DNA of 19,979 bases. It comes from an uncultured Clostridia bacterium (lineage in GTDB: Bacteria > Bacillota > Clostridia > Peptostreptococcales > Anaerovoracaceae). The DNA is taken from positions 1 through 19,979 of the forward strand of contig CAMNJG010000005.1 of the NCBI GenBank assembly GCA_946541285.1. The letters are read 5' to 3'. The notes under the pieces are model-generated. The model was given only the letters and a program-made list of their open reading frames with translations, had not been told where the DNA came from and did no database searches. The stretch's first letter is position 1. Each line of letters opens with the position of its first letter. Positions 1 to 8,050 of the stretch are shown here, in pieces. Made by a program: the position numbers and the translations under genes.

Positions 1-1318
1 CCGTATCAAAACTGCTGAAACTCTGCAGGGCAATGTCATTCATAAAGGTGTTCATCCATTCCAGATCACCCAGCAGCAGCGCTTTGATAAAATCGTTGTA
101 TTCTGTCCTGACTTTTTTAAACCATCTCCTGATCAGCTTTTCAAACATTTCACTGGTTTCATGATTCGTCAGCGCAAGGATATATTCCTTTCCTTCCACC
201 CTGACAGGTTTCAGATAGCCGGTGGCCATCAGCAGGCTGAAGATGGAATTCGTATCGTCTTCCAGTTCGTCGTAAACAATTTCCTCATCAATCCGCGCGG
301 TTACAGTTCCTCCAGCCAGAAGAATTTCAAAATCCTTTTTCAGATCTGCGGAGCCTTCCTGGATCAGTTTCCCGACCAGGCTGTTGCTGCTGGTATTGGT
401 CCAGTAAGGAGCCAGTTTTCCTTCTTCGTCAAGGAACTGGGTGATAGACAGGGGATTATAAATATCCTGTGCCCTGCCAAAGGTAAAGCCATCATACCAG
501 TATTTGACCTCCTCCATATTGTTGTAACCGAACTCTTCCATGCTTTCCAGAACTTCCTGTTCTGTGAAGCCAAAAGACGTTTCATATTTCTGGGACGTAG
601 TTGTGATTACTTTCAGATTATTCAGATCCGAAAACAGGGACTCCCGGCTGACCCTGGTGATACCGGTCATCAGTGCGCGGTCCAGGTAAGGATTTGTCTT
701 GAATGCGGCGTTGAAAATATTCCGTGTGAATTCGACCAGTTCTTCCCAATAGCCGTAAATATATGCTTCCTGCATCGGCGTATCGTATTCGTCCAGAAGA
801 ATAATGACCTTCTTTCCGTAATGCGTGGACAGAAAGCGGCAGAGATCACCGAGTGCGTCTGCGGCATCCTCCGGATCGATTTTATCAATAGCCTGGAGAA
901 CTTTCTTTTTTTCACTGTCCAGTAAAATATCGGATTTCAATAAGCTACGATACGTGGAATAGGCATCTGATACGATTTTCGCGAGTCGTTTTCTTGTCGC
1001 CGCGAAATTATTATTTTTGATTTTCGCGAAAGACAGACTGATGACCGGGAACTGCCCCGCCAGCGCCCGCATATCCTCATCCTGCCAGATTTTCAGATGG
1101 CTGAACAGTGTTTCCTGATCATCGTAGAGATTTGAGAGAAAACGATCAACCATATTGATATTCAGAGTTTTCCCGAAACGGCGGGGACGGGTGATGAGGG
1201 TCACTTTATCTCTTCCGTTCCACCATTCTCTGATAAAGTTGGTTTTATCGATATAAAAGGAGTCGTATCTGCGTAAATCAGCAAAATCATCATTACCGAT
1301 ACTCACGGTTCTGGCCAT
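1..1318 (-). CDS. AAA-ATPase_like / PD-(D/E)XK family protein, 3' end beyond window
   Basis: Reading the minus strand from ATG at 1318 gives 439 codons open to the window edge, so the C-terminus is missing. The protein opens with MARTVSIGNDDF and YIDKT, typical of the AAA-ATPase_like family (PF09820) that usually carries a PD-(D/E)XK nuclease-like domain (PF08011) at its C-terminus. Seen: a degenerate Walker A (TRPRRFGKT, residues 43-51), a Walker B (VIILLDEYD, 171-179), and a sensor-like GITRVSRES (219-227). The cellular role of this family is not established; mobile-element or defence-related roles have been suggested. The start at 1318 has a GGGAGGTG site 6 nt upstream. An in-frame ATG at 1378 also has a GGAGGTG, but the promoter at 1395-1423 would start transcription inside that site, so 1318 is preferred. 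The gene lies downstream of the polC terminator and is probably transcribed alone. Confidence 0.85.
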   Translation of the reverse strand, partial: MARTVSIGNDDFADLRRYDSFYIDKTNFIREWWNGRDKVTLITRPRRFGKTLNINMVDRFLSNLYDDQETLFSHLKIWQDEDMRALAGQFPVISLSFAKIKNNNFAATRKRLAKIVSDAYSTYRSLLKSDILLDSEKKKVLQAIDKIDPEDAADALGDLCRFLSTHYGKKVIILLDEYDTPMQEAYIYGYWEELVEFTRNIFNAAFKTNPYLDRALMTGITRVSRESLFSDLNNLKVITTTSQKYETSFGFTEQEVLESMEEFGYNNMEEVKYWYDGFTFGRAQDIYNPLSITQFLDEEGKLAPYWTNTSSNSLVGKLIQEGSADLKKDFEILLAGGTVTARIDEEIVYDELEDDTNSIFSLLMATGYLKPVRVEGKEYILALTNHETSEMFEKLIRRWFKKVRTEYNDFIKALLLGDLEWMNTFMNDIALQSFSSFDT

Positions 1319-1394
1319 TTCCCCCACCTCCCTGACGCTTGCGGATTTTTGATTCCATCGTGATGCCTCTTTGTCCATGACTGTTTTCACCTCC

Positions 1395-1423
1395 ATTATA
1401 TAAGTTTTTTGAAACACGCTCAA
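1395..1423 (-). promoter_or_regulatory. sigma-A type promoter for the AAA-ATPase_like gene
   Basis: On the minus strand TTGAGC (1418-1423), a 17-nt spacer, then a perfect TATAAT (1395-1400). Transcription should begin near 1388, about 70 nt upstream of the chosen start codon at 1318. This is motif reading only. Confidence 0.6.
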
Positions 1424-1575
1424 CATACATAAAATACCATATTTTCCTAATTAGAACAATATATGTTTTATGTGACATTTCGCATTCCAATCATCTCGCG
1501 AATCCGCTATTCCGCATATAAACTGAAAAGAGATCAATGCGGAAAACACAAAGCATTCCGGCATTACCTGCGCGG
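1424..1575. other. short non-coding gap between polC terminator and AAA-ATPase promoter
   Basis: An AT-rich stretch (about 1424-1480) followed by ordinary sequence. I see no supported gene, RNA or repeat here. Open frames crossing it lack a ribosome binding site and any recognisable protein. Confidence 0.5.
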
Positions 1576-1620
1576 AAAAGCCGGTCAGCCCGGGAGATCT
1601 CCCGGGCCGACCGGCTTTTT
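1576..1620 (-). terminator. rho-independent terminator of the pyrH-polC cluster
   Basis: A long near-perfect stem: AAAAGCCGGTC, one mismatch, the perfect 18-nt palindrome CCCGGGAGATCTCCCGGG, one mismatch, then GACCGGCTTTTT. It lies about 30 nt beyond the polC stop codon. In the polC direction the stem ends in four T. In the other direction it ends in five T, so it could act both ways. Confidence 0.85.
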
Positions 1621-1652
1621 CATGTTTTTCTGAAGAAAATAAAAGCGTTTCC

Positions 1653-4600
1653 CTAAAACGCCGCCATATCAAACAGGCTCATCTGATCCGATTCCGGCAG
1701 CCCGCTTAGAACCCCATGCGCCCGCAGAGTCTCGATATTGCTGGAGTTGACACTGGTCCGGATCATCAGATCCTCTACGGAACTGAACTCACGCTTCGCG
1801 TACTCTTCTTCGATGCTGGTCGCCGCGGTCTCGCCCATTCCTTCCAGGGCCCGGAACGGCAGCCGGACTTTTCCGTCTTCCACGGAGAACTTCATGCCCC
1901 GCGAGTGCCCGAAGGCCACCGGCAGGAATTCATAACCCCGGGCGTACATCTCATAGGCCACTTCGTAAACAGGCACTTCGTCCTGCTCTTTCTTTGTCGC
2001 CTCCTTCCCCATCTTGCTGATGGCATCGATCCGGTCGATGACGGACTGCACACCCCGCAGGATCACGTCCGCGTTGAAGAAATCGACCTTGGTGGTGAAG
2101 TGTGTCGCGTAGAATTCCGGCGGATAGTAGACCTTGAAATAGGCGATCCGGTAGGACATCATGACATACGCCACCGCGTGGGCTTTCGGGAACATATACT
2201 GGATCCGCTTACAGGACTCGATATACCAGTCCGGCACGTCGTGCTCCCGCATCAGCTGCTCCCGCTCCTCCGTGACACCTTTGCCCTTCCGGACTTTCTC
2301 CATGATGTCAAAGGAATCCTTTTTCGGAACCCCTTTGCCGATCAGGTAGTTCATGATGTCGTCACGGGTGGCGATCGCGTCATCCATGGTGGCCTGTCCG
2401 GTCCGGATAAACTCCTGGGCATTGTTGACCCACACATCGGTGCCGTGGGAAAACCCGGAGATCCGCACCAGCGCCGAGAACTTGGACGGCTTCGTTTCAT
2501 CCAGCATCTGCCGGGTAAACGGCGTCCCGAACTCCGGGATCCCAAAGGTGCCATGGCGCTGACGGTAATCGTCCATTTTGATCTCCAGCGCGTCGGTATT
2601 CAGGAAAATACTGCTGACCTTCGGATCACTGAGCGGAATGTCTTCCGGGGACACGCCGGTCATGTCCTCCAGCATACGGATCATGGAAGGGACATCGTGG
2701 CCGAGAATATCCAGCTTCAGCAGGTTTTCATCGATTTTATGGTAATCAAAATGGGTCGTGATGATATCTTTTACGGCTCCTTCGGAAGGATGCATGACCG
2801 GGCAGAATTCATAGATCTCATGATCGTCCGGCACGACGACAATCCCTCCCGGATGCTGTCCGGTCGTCTTGCGGACACCGGTACAGCCCAGGGCCAGGCG
2901 CTTCATTTCACACGGATTGACGACTCTGCCACGTTCCTGGAAATAGTTCCGGACATAGGCAAAGGCCGTTTTTTCCTTGATCGTACTGATGGTACCCGCT
3001 TTGAAAACATTTTTCGATCCGAAGATTTCCTCTACGTATTTATGTGCCACCGGCTGATACTCACCGGCGAAGTTCAGGTCGATATCCGGCTCTTTGTTGC
3101 CGCTGAAGCCGAGAAATGTCTCAAACGGAATATTGAAGCCATCTTTTTTATATGGTGTCCCGCAGACCGGGCAGTTTTTGTCCGGCATATCGACACCGCA
3201 GTCGTACTCTCCGTCCAGCATAAACTCGGAATGCTTACAGTGCGGACACACATAATGCGCCGGCAGTGGATTGACTTCGGTGATGCCGTCCATGGTCGCC
3301 GCGAAAGAGGAACCGACCGACCCTCTGGAACCGACCAGGTAGCCATCGGAAAGAGACTTCTGCACCAGCATCTCCGCCGCGACGTACATGACGGCATAGC
3401 CGTTTTCGATAACGGAACTCAGCTCTTTCTCCAGCCGTTCCTCCACAAGCTGTGGCAGCGGATCTCCGTAGATACTGTGGGCCCGTTCATAGCAGCGCTG
3501 ACGCAGCCGTTCCTCCGCGCCTTCGATTTTCGGCGGATACTTCCCTTCCGGTACCGGCTTCAGGACCTCGACGGAATCCGCGATTTTCTGCGGATTGTCG
3601 ATGACAATTTCTTCTGCCTTCTCCGGCCCCAGATACGCGAATTCCTCCAGCATCTCATCCGTTGTCCGCAGCCAGAGACGCGGTGTTTCCGCCAGATCCT
3701 TAAAACCGTGCGCCGCCATGATGATGTTCCGGTAGATATAGTCCTCCGGATTCATATAATGGGCGTCGGAGGTCGCCACCACCGGTTTGTTCATTTTTTC
3801 ACCCAGGGCAACGATCCGGCGGTTGAAGTCCAGGACATCGTCCATGGAAGAAACCATGCCCTTTTCTACCATAAAATAGTTATTGGTGCGCGGCTGAACT
3901 TCCAGGTAATCGTAAAAAGACGCGACCCGTTCCAGTTCTTCCTCTGTCGCGCCATCACGCATGGTTCGGAAAACTTCCCCGGCTTCGCAGGCCGAGCCGA
4001 TGATCAGACCTTCCCGGTATTCCGTAATCAGCTGCTTCGGAATCCGCGGCCGTTTATAGTAGTAATCCAGGAAGGAGAAAGAAACCAGCTTGTACAGGTT
4101 CTTCAGGCCGGTCTGGTTCTTTGCCAGCAGGATGATGTGATAGGCCGGATTACTTTTATAATCCAGGGAACCGTCCGGCTGCTCGATGGCATTGACCAGA
4201 TACCCCTCACAGCCATAGATCACCTTGATCTTATCTCCGGCGGCTTTCGCGGCGTCCGGGAATGCCTGTACGACACCGTGGTCCGTCACTGCCACAGCGG
4301 GATGCCCCCAGCGGATCGCGGTTTTCACCAGATCCTTCACATCCATCATCCCGTCCACCTGGCTCATTTTCGTGTGGACATGCAGTTCCACACGTTTGCG
4401 TTCCTGTGTGTCCCGGCGTTCCGGTTTTTCGGCTTTTTCGATACTGTCCGCCATGAAAACCGTCATTTTCTCGAAAGTATCATATTCTGTATGTCCGGTG
4501 ATTCTGACATAGGTCCCTTTGGAAAGATGCTCATGAATGTCCCCGCTTTTCTGCTGGGAAACAAAGCATTTGACCCGGATGGAATCGGTTCCGTCCGTCA

Positions 4601-5477
4601 CGTCCAGCGCCTCCAGTACCCTTCCGTTTTTCATGGTCCTGGAGTCCATGTCAAAAATGGAAGCCTCGATCAGCAGATTCTCCTGGTCCCCGGAGATGTT
4701 TTTTATCTCCGTCACCGTACCGGTTGCCGGTTTTCCGAGGATCACATTTCCCCTGACAGGACCTTCGTATCCCCGTTTCCTTTTCGGAGCAGGACCGCCG
4801 TTTCCGCCAGAACCATTCGCGCCTCCATTCCAGCCACCATAGGACTGCGCGGCTGACGGCTCTGCTTCCTGCTGCCGGCGGTACACTTCCGCTGCCCGTT
4901 CCGCTTCCTCCGCAGCCTGTCTCAGTTCCTGCGCGCTCTGGTCTTCTTTGTTTTTCCTCCGGGCATCATATTTCTGCTCGATATTACAGAAAACGATCTC
5001 TACCTGCAGGCCGAACTTTTCCCGCAGGATCCCGGCCATGGCCGGTGCCATGTTCCGGTTGAGCTGCCGTTCGGCCATTTCTCCCACAACACCGAAGATG
5101 ACCTTCTTTCCTTCGGTCTTCATATAGTCCAGGTCGATCGTATGCACCAGGCTGCCGATATCCGAAACAGTATTGACGATATACGGCATGTACAGCCGGA
5201 TGATCGTAGCCATATCCGACGTGATCTCCCGGTACAGCGTATGACACTGAATCTGACGGGCAAACGGGAGGTCCTCCGCTACCTGCTTCAGCATCCGGTC
5301 ATAGAGGTCATACGGGATGATAAAATTCATCACCAGTGAAAACTCCAGGCTGTCACGGCTGCTGTCATAGGATACCTCTGTCAGCTCCACACGGAGCTCC
5401 TGCGCAGAAACCTGCAGAACATCCGAAGATGCCCTGCAGGTCTGCGCTAAAATATCTGAAAAAAATGTGTTCATCAT
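1653..5477 (-). CDS. polC: DNA polymerase III alpha subunit, PolC type, lacking the exonuclease domain
   Basis: Replicative DNA polymerase of low-GC Gram-positives, acting at the fork with the sliding clamp. 1274 residues, against about 1430-1450 for PolC. In order: N-terminal domain (1-200), Gly/Asn-rich linker (205-240), OB fold (about 243-350), PHP domain (about 362-580), polymerase core with zinc knuckle C744/C747/C769/C772, catalytic PDIDLNF (D798, D800) and probable third carboxylate D923 in KLDILGHD, and a clamp-binding QMSLF at 1265-1269. PolC normally has a DEDDh exonuclease of about 170 residues inserted in the PHP domain. Here IYGCEGYLV is joined to AYHIILLAKNQTGLKNLYKL by about 16 residues, with no exonuclease motif. 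All nine PHP metal ligands are present (H366, H368, D375, H400, E424, H447, C497, D571, H573). It starts 13 nt after the SPFH gene with only a weak ribosome site (GGGAT), so translation may be coupled. Last gene of the cluster. Confidence 0.97.
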   Translation of the reverse strand: MMNTFFSDILAQTCRASSDVLQVSAQELRVELTEVSYDSSRDSLEFSLVMNFIIPYDLYDRMLKQVAEDLPFARQIQCHTLYREITSDMATIIRLYMPYIVNTVSDIGSLVHTIDLDYMKTEGKKVIFGVVGEMAERQLNRNMAPAMAGILREKFGLQVEIVFCNIEQKYDARRKNKEDQSAQELRQAAEEAERAAEVYRRQQEAEPSAAQSYGGWNGGANGSGGNGGPAPKRKRGYEGPVRGNVILGKPATGTVTEIKNISGDQENLLIEASIFDMDSRTMKNGRVLEALDVTDGTDSIRVKCFVSQQKSGDIHEHLSKGTYVRITGHTEYDTFEKMTVFMADSIEKAEKPERRDTQERKRVELHVHTKMSQVDGMMDVKDLVKTAIRWGHPAVAVTDHGVVQAFPDAAKAAGDKIKVIYGCEGYLVNAIEQPDGSLDYKSNPAYHIILLAKNQTGLKNLYKLVSFSFLDYYYKRPRIPKQLITEYREGLIIGSACEAGEVFRTMRDGATEEELERVASFYDYLEVQPRTNNYFMVEKGMVSSMDDVLDFNRRIVALGEKMNKPVVATSDAHYMNPEDYIYRNIIMAAHGFKDLAETPRLWLRTTDEMLEEFAYLGPEKAEEIVIDNPQKIADSVEVLKPVPEGKYPPKIEGAEERLRQRCYERAHSIYGDPLPQLVEERLEKELSSVIENGYAVMYVAAEMLVQKSLSDGYLVGSRGSVGSSFAATMDGITEVNPLPAHYVCPHCKHSEFMLDGEYDCGVDMPDKNCPVCGTPYKKDGFNIPFETFLGFSGNKEPDIDLNFAGEYQPVAHKYVEEIFGSKNVFKAGTISTIKEKTAFAYVRNYFQERGRVVNPCEMKRLALGCTGVRKTTGQHPGGIVVVPDDHEIYEFCPVMHPSEGAVKDIITTHFDYHKIDENLLKLDILGHDVPSMIRMLEDMTGVSPEDIPLSDPKVSSIFLNTDALEIKMDDYRQRHGTFGIPEFGTPFTRQMLDETKPSKFSALVRISGFSHGTDVWVNNAQEFIRTGQATMDDAIATRDDIMNYLIGKGVPKKDSFDIMEKVRKGKGVTEEREQLMREHDVPDWYIESCKRIQYMFPKAHAVAYVMMSYRIAYFKVYYPPEFYATHFTTKVDFFNADVILRGVQSVIDRIDAISKMGKEATKKEQDEVPVYEVAYEMYARGYEFLPVAFGHSRGMKFSVEDGKVRLPFRALEGMGETAATSIEEEYAKREFSSVEDLMIRTSVNSSNIETLRAHGVLSGLPESDQMSLFDMAAF

Positions 5478-5490
5478 TCACACAATCCCA

Positions 5491-6411
5491 TTATGATTCT
5501 GAAACAATGTTCTTCAGCGCGCCGGCCAGTCCGGCGACACCAGCGATATCTGAAGGGATGATGATCTTGGTCGCCTGTCCGTCCGCGGCTTCGGTGAAGG
5601 CTTCCAGGCTCTTCAGCGTCAGGACGGCATCACCAGGATTGGACTCATTGATCATCCGGATACCATCCGCAGTCGCCTGCTGGACCATCTTAATCGCCGC
5701 CGCTTCACCCTCTGCTTTGCGGATCGCTGCTTCACGGTCCGCTTCCGCCGCCAGGATCGCAGCCTGCTTATCCGCCTCTGCCGCCAGGATCTTGGACTGC
5801 TTCTCACCCTCCGCGATCAGGATCGCTGAGGTTTTCTCCCCTTCCGAACGCAGAATGGCTTCACGTTTTTCACGCTCCGCTCTCATCTGCTTTTCCATCG
5901 CCTGCTGGATATCTCTCGGTGGAATGATATTCTTTACTTCCACACGGTTAATTTTAATGCCCCATGGATCCGTTGCCTCATCCAGGACCACCCGGATTTT
6001 GGAATTGATCAACTCACGGCTGGTCAGGGACTCGTCCAGTTCCAGGTCACCGATGATATTTCTCAGTGTGGTCGCTGTCAGATTCTCGATCGCCGCCAAC
6101 GGATTGGAAACGCCGTAAGTGAACAGCATCGGATCCGTAATCTGATAGTAAACCACTGTATCGATCTCCATCGTAACATTATCCTTGGTAATCACCGGCT
6201 GCGGAGGGAAATCGATCACGTGCTCCTTCAGGGAGACTTTCTGTGAAACCTTATCAATGAGCGGGATCTTTACATGAAGTCCGACCTGCCAGGTGTCTTT
6301 GTACGCGCCGAGGCGCTCGATGACAAACGCGCTGGCCTGCGGCACAATCCGGATATTGATCACCAGCAGCGCGATTACCAGAATCACCAGTACAATAAAC
6401 AGTGCCATCAT
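5491..6411 (-). CDS. SPFH/band-7 (stomatin-like) membrane protein
   Basis: 306 residues. One N-terminal membrane segment (about 3-21), then a band-7/SPFH domain (about 22-180, with IVPQASAFVIERLG and the NIIPPRDIQQAM signature). A charged Ala/Glu-rich coiled coil follows (about 180-245), containing five nearly identical 11-residue units of the EGEKQSKILAA type at 190-240. Stomatin-like proteins of this class form oligomeric rings at the membrane; QmcA/YbbK are relatives. The start codon overlaps the stop of the nfeD-like gene by 4 nt (ATGA), with AGGAGG 9 nt upstream, so the two are translationally linked. Pairing with NfeD is typical and argues for a shared membrane-microdomain or membrane-protein quality-control role. 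Presence between ispG and polC is less usual. Confidence 0.93.
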   Translation of the reverse strand: MMALFIVLVILVIALLVINIRIVPQASAFVIERLGAYKDTWQVGLHVKIPLIDKVSQKVSLKEHVIDFPPQPVITKDNVTMEIDTVVYYQITDPMLFTYGVSNPLAAIENLTATTLRNIIGDLELDESLTSRELINSKIRVVLDEATDPWGIKINRVEVKNIIPPRDIQQAMEKQMRAEREKREAILRSEGEKTSAILIAEGEKQSKILAAEADKQAAILAAEADREAAIRKAEGEAAAIKMVQQATADGIRMINESNPGDAVLTLKSLEAFTEAADGQATKIIIPSDIAGVAGLAGALKNIVSES

Positions 6412-6872
6412 CTTTCCATCTCCTCCTTTTTGACAATGAGTTTTACGCCTTCCACCGCGCTGACTTTCACCACATCCCCTTTATAAATGGGCGCGGAGCC
6501 ACGCGCCGGAACAGCCATCCATACCTTTCCGTCCACTTTCACTTCCCCGCGGGACAGTTCTTCCACATCTGTCTGCGCCACGGCATCCTGCCCGATCAGG
6601 GCATCGACATTGGTCCGCACCGTCCGGTTATTGAGCTTGCGTACCGCCAGGGGACGCGTGACAATGACCAGAATGAGTGTGACAACAGCAAAGACCAGAG
6701 CCTGCCACAGAAAATTATCCGTGAACAGCGCGGTCAGTAACGCCGCGATGGCTCCACCAGCGGCCCAGATGGTGGTCAGTCCCATGGTCATCATCTCAAT
6801 GACGATCATGGCCACCGCGAAAATCAGCCATCCCCATACGGGTACAGAGATCTGTTCAATAAAAGAAAGCAT
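6408..6872 (-). CDS. NfeD-like membrane protein with C-terminal OB fold
   Basis: 154 residues from ATG at 6872. Two to three hydrophobic segments (about 12-32 and 35-75, with WGWLIFAVAMIVIEMMTMG) are followed by a soluble beta-rich domain (about 90-150, with LIGQDAVAQTDVEELSRGEVKVDGKVW), the typical NfeD C-terminal OB fold. NfeD proteins work with SPFH proteins encoded next to them, as here. It begins 5 nt after the ispG stop. A TTG at 6881 would add three residues, but it lies only 2 nt from the AAGGAG site and overlaps the ispG stop; ATG at 6872 has a spacing of about 11 nt and is preferred. No protease domain is present, so this is the short NfeD class. Confidence 0.9.
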   Translation of the reverse strand: MLSFIEQISVPVWGWLIFAVAMIVIEMMTMGLTTIWAAGGAIAALLTALFTDNFLWQALVFAVVTLILVIVTRPLAVRKLNNRTVRTNVDALIGQDAVAQTDVEELSRGEVKVDGKVWMAVPARGSAPIYKGDVVKVSAVEGVKLIVKKEEMER

Positions 6873-6877
6873 CGTAC

Positions 6878-7975
6878 TCAACTCTCCTTTCTGATTCTTT
6901 CCTCCGCGATACGCCGCAGACCGCTGATCAGTTCCTCTTCGATCAGCTCTTCCGGAACGGTTCTGACAATCTCGCCTTTTTCAAAAATCAGTGCTTTTCC
7001 GTCGCCGCAGGCCGCTCCGATATCCGCGCCGGAGGCTTCTCCGGGGCCATTGACCGCGCATCCCATCATCGCGACAGTGATCACCGGACAACCCTGCCGG
7101 ATCAGTTCCGGTTCGATCTCATCCAGCTTTCTTACAGTCCGTTCCACCATTCCCGGCAGGTCCGTCCTGCAGCGGGAACAGGTCGGGCAGGAGATCAGAT
7201 TGATCCCGCTGTCCAGATGACCGGTACATTTGAGGATTTCCCGCGCGACCGGAAGCTCCATGACCGGATCCCCGGCGAGGGATACACGCATGGTGTCACC
7301 GATCCCGTCCAGAAGCAGCGCGCCCAGTCCGGCAGCGCTCTTGATGCTTCCCCTGCTCCGGTCTCCGGATTCCGTGACCCCGATATGGAGAGGATACTCT
7401 GTCATCTCCGACAGGATCCGGTACGTTTCAAAATTTTTCTGCACGTCTGACGCTTTCGCGGAAATGACAATATCCCCGAAGTCCATTTCTTCCAGAAGCT
7501 TCACATTCCTCATGGCGCTTTCTGCCAGCCCCTGCGGAGTGACGCCTCCGTATTTTTCCAGTATGTCTTTTTCCACTGAACCGGAATTGACGCCGACCCG
7601 GATCGGGATTCCGCGCTTCCGGCAGGCATCCACCACTGCTCTGACACGCTCATGGGAACCAATATTGCCCGGATTGATCCGGATTTTGTCCGCTCCCTGC
7701 TCCGCGCATCCGATCGCCAGACGATAATTGAACTGGATATCCGCCACCAGCGGCATTTCCGTCTGTCTGCGGATTTCCCGGAAAGCCTCCAGTTCCTTTT
7801 CACTGGAAACCGCGATCCGTACAATATCGCATCCTGCCGCTTCCAGAGCGCGGATCTGCTCCAGAGTCGCCGGGACATCTTCTGTATGTGTATTGGTCAT
7901 GGACTGGATCGACACCGGCGCATCCCCGCCGATCGGTACGTCCCTGCACATGACCTGTCTCGTTTTCTTTCTCAT
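6878..7975 (-). CDS. ispG: 4-hydroxy-3-methylbut-2-en-1-yl diphosphate synthase (flavodoxin)
   Basis: Penultimate enzyme of the MEP isoprenoid pathway: reductive ring opening of methylerythritol cyclodiphosphate to HMBPP on a 4Fe-4S cluster in the cytosol. 365 residues, normal for the two-domain bacterial form. TIM-barrel part about 1-240 (PVSIQSMTNTHTEDV, ADIQFNYRLA, KIRINPGNIG, RVGVNSGS). Iron-sulfur domain with ligands C263 and C266 (SCPTCSRC), C306 (MGCAVNGPGEA) and the expected glutamate E313. The start at 7975 has AGGTGG about 6 nt upstream. It is separated from rseP by 75 nt holding an inverted repeat. Shares the pathway with dxr two genes upstream. Confidence 0.98.
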   Translation of the reverse strand: MRKKTRQVMCRDVPIGGDAPVSIQSMTNTHTEDVPATLEQIRALEAAGCDIVRIAVSSEKELEAFREIRRQTEMPLVADIQFNYRLAIGCAEQGADKIRINPGNIGSHERVRAVVDACRKRGIPIRVGVNSGSVEKDILEKYGGVTPQGLAESAMRNVKLLEEMDFGDIVISAKASDVQKNFETYRILSEMTEYPLHIGVTESGDRSRGSIKSAAGLGALLLDGIGDTMRVSLAGDPVMELPVAREILKCTGHLDSGINLISCPTCSRCRTDLPGMVERTVRKLDEIEPELIRQGCPVITVAMMGCAVNGPGEASGADIGAACGDGKALIFEKGEIVRTVPEELIEEELISGLRRIAEERIRKES

Positions 7976-8006
7976 GATAAGCCACCTGTCATCAGTGTTT
8001 TCTCAG

Positions 8007-8050
8007 GAACTGTCTGAAAATAACCTGTGCAGGTTATGAAAGTACAGTTC
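8007..8050. repeat. nested inverted repeat in the rseP-ispG gap
   Basis: An inner palindrome ATAACCTG-TG-CAGGTTAT (8020-8037) is enclosed by an outer pair GAACTGT (8007-8013) and ACAGTTC (8044-8050). It begins directly after the rseP stop. In the transcript it would fold into one interrupted hairpin ahead of ispG. There is no long T run, so an mRNA stability or processing element is as likely as partial termination. Confidence 0.6.

Noticed and set aside
161..925. 254-codon plus-strand frame
   Set aside because: Antisense shadow of the AAA-ATPase_like gene, which has clear family motifs on the minus strand.
1293..1358. 21-residue Gly-rich peptide frame overlapping the AAA-ATPase_like start
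   Set aside because: No clear ribosome site of its own. The GGAGGTGGGGG stretch that encodes its glycines is the ribosome site of the real gene.
1716..4856. 1046-codon open frame on the plus strand opposite polC
   Set aside because: Fully antisense to a certain gene. The translation is rich in His, Arg and Asp with no recognisable domain, and there is no promoter or ribosome site. It arises from the codon bias of polC.
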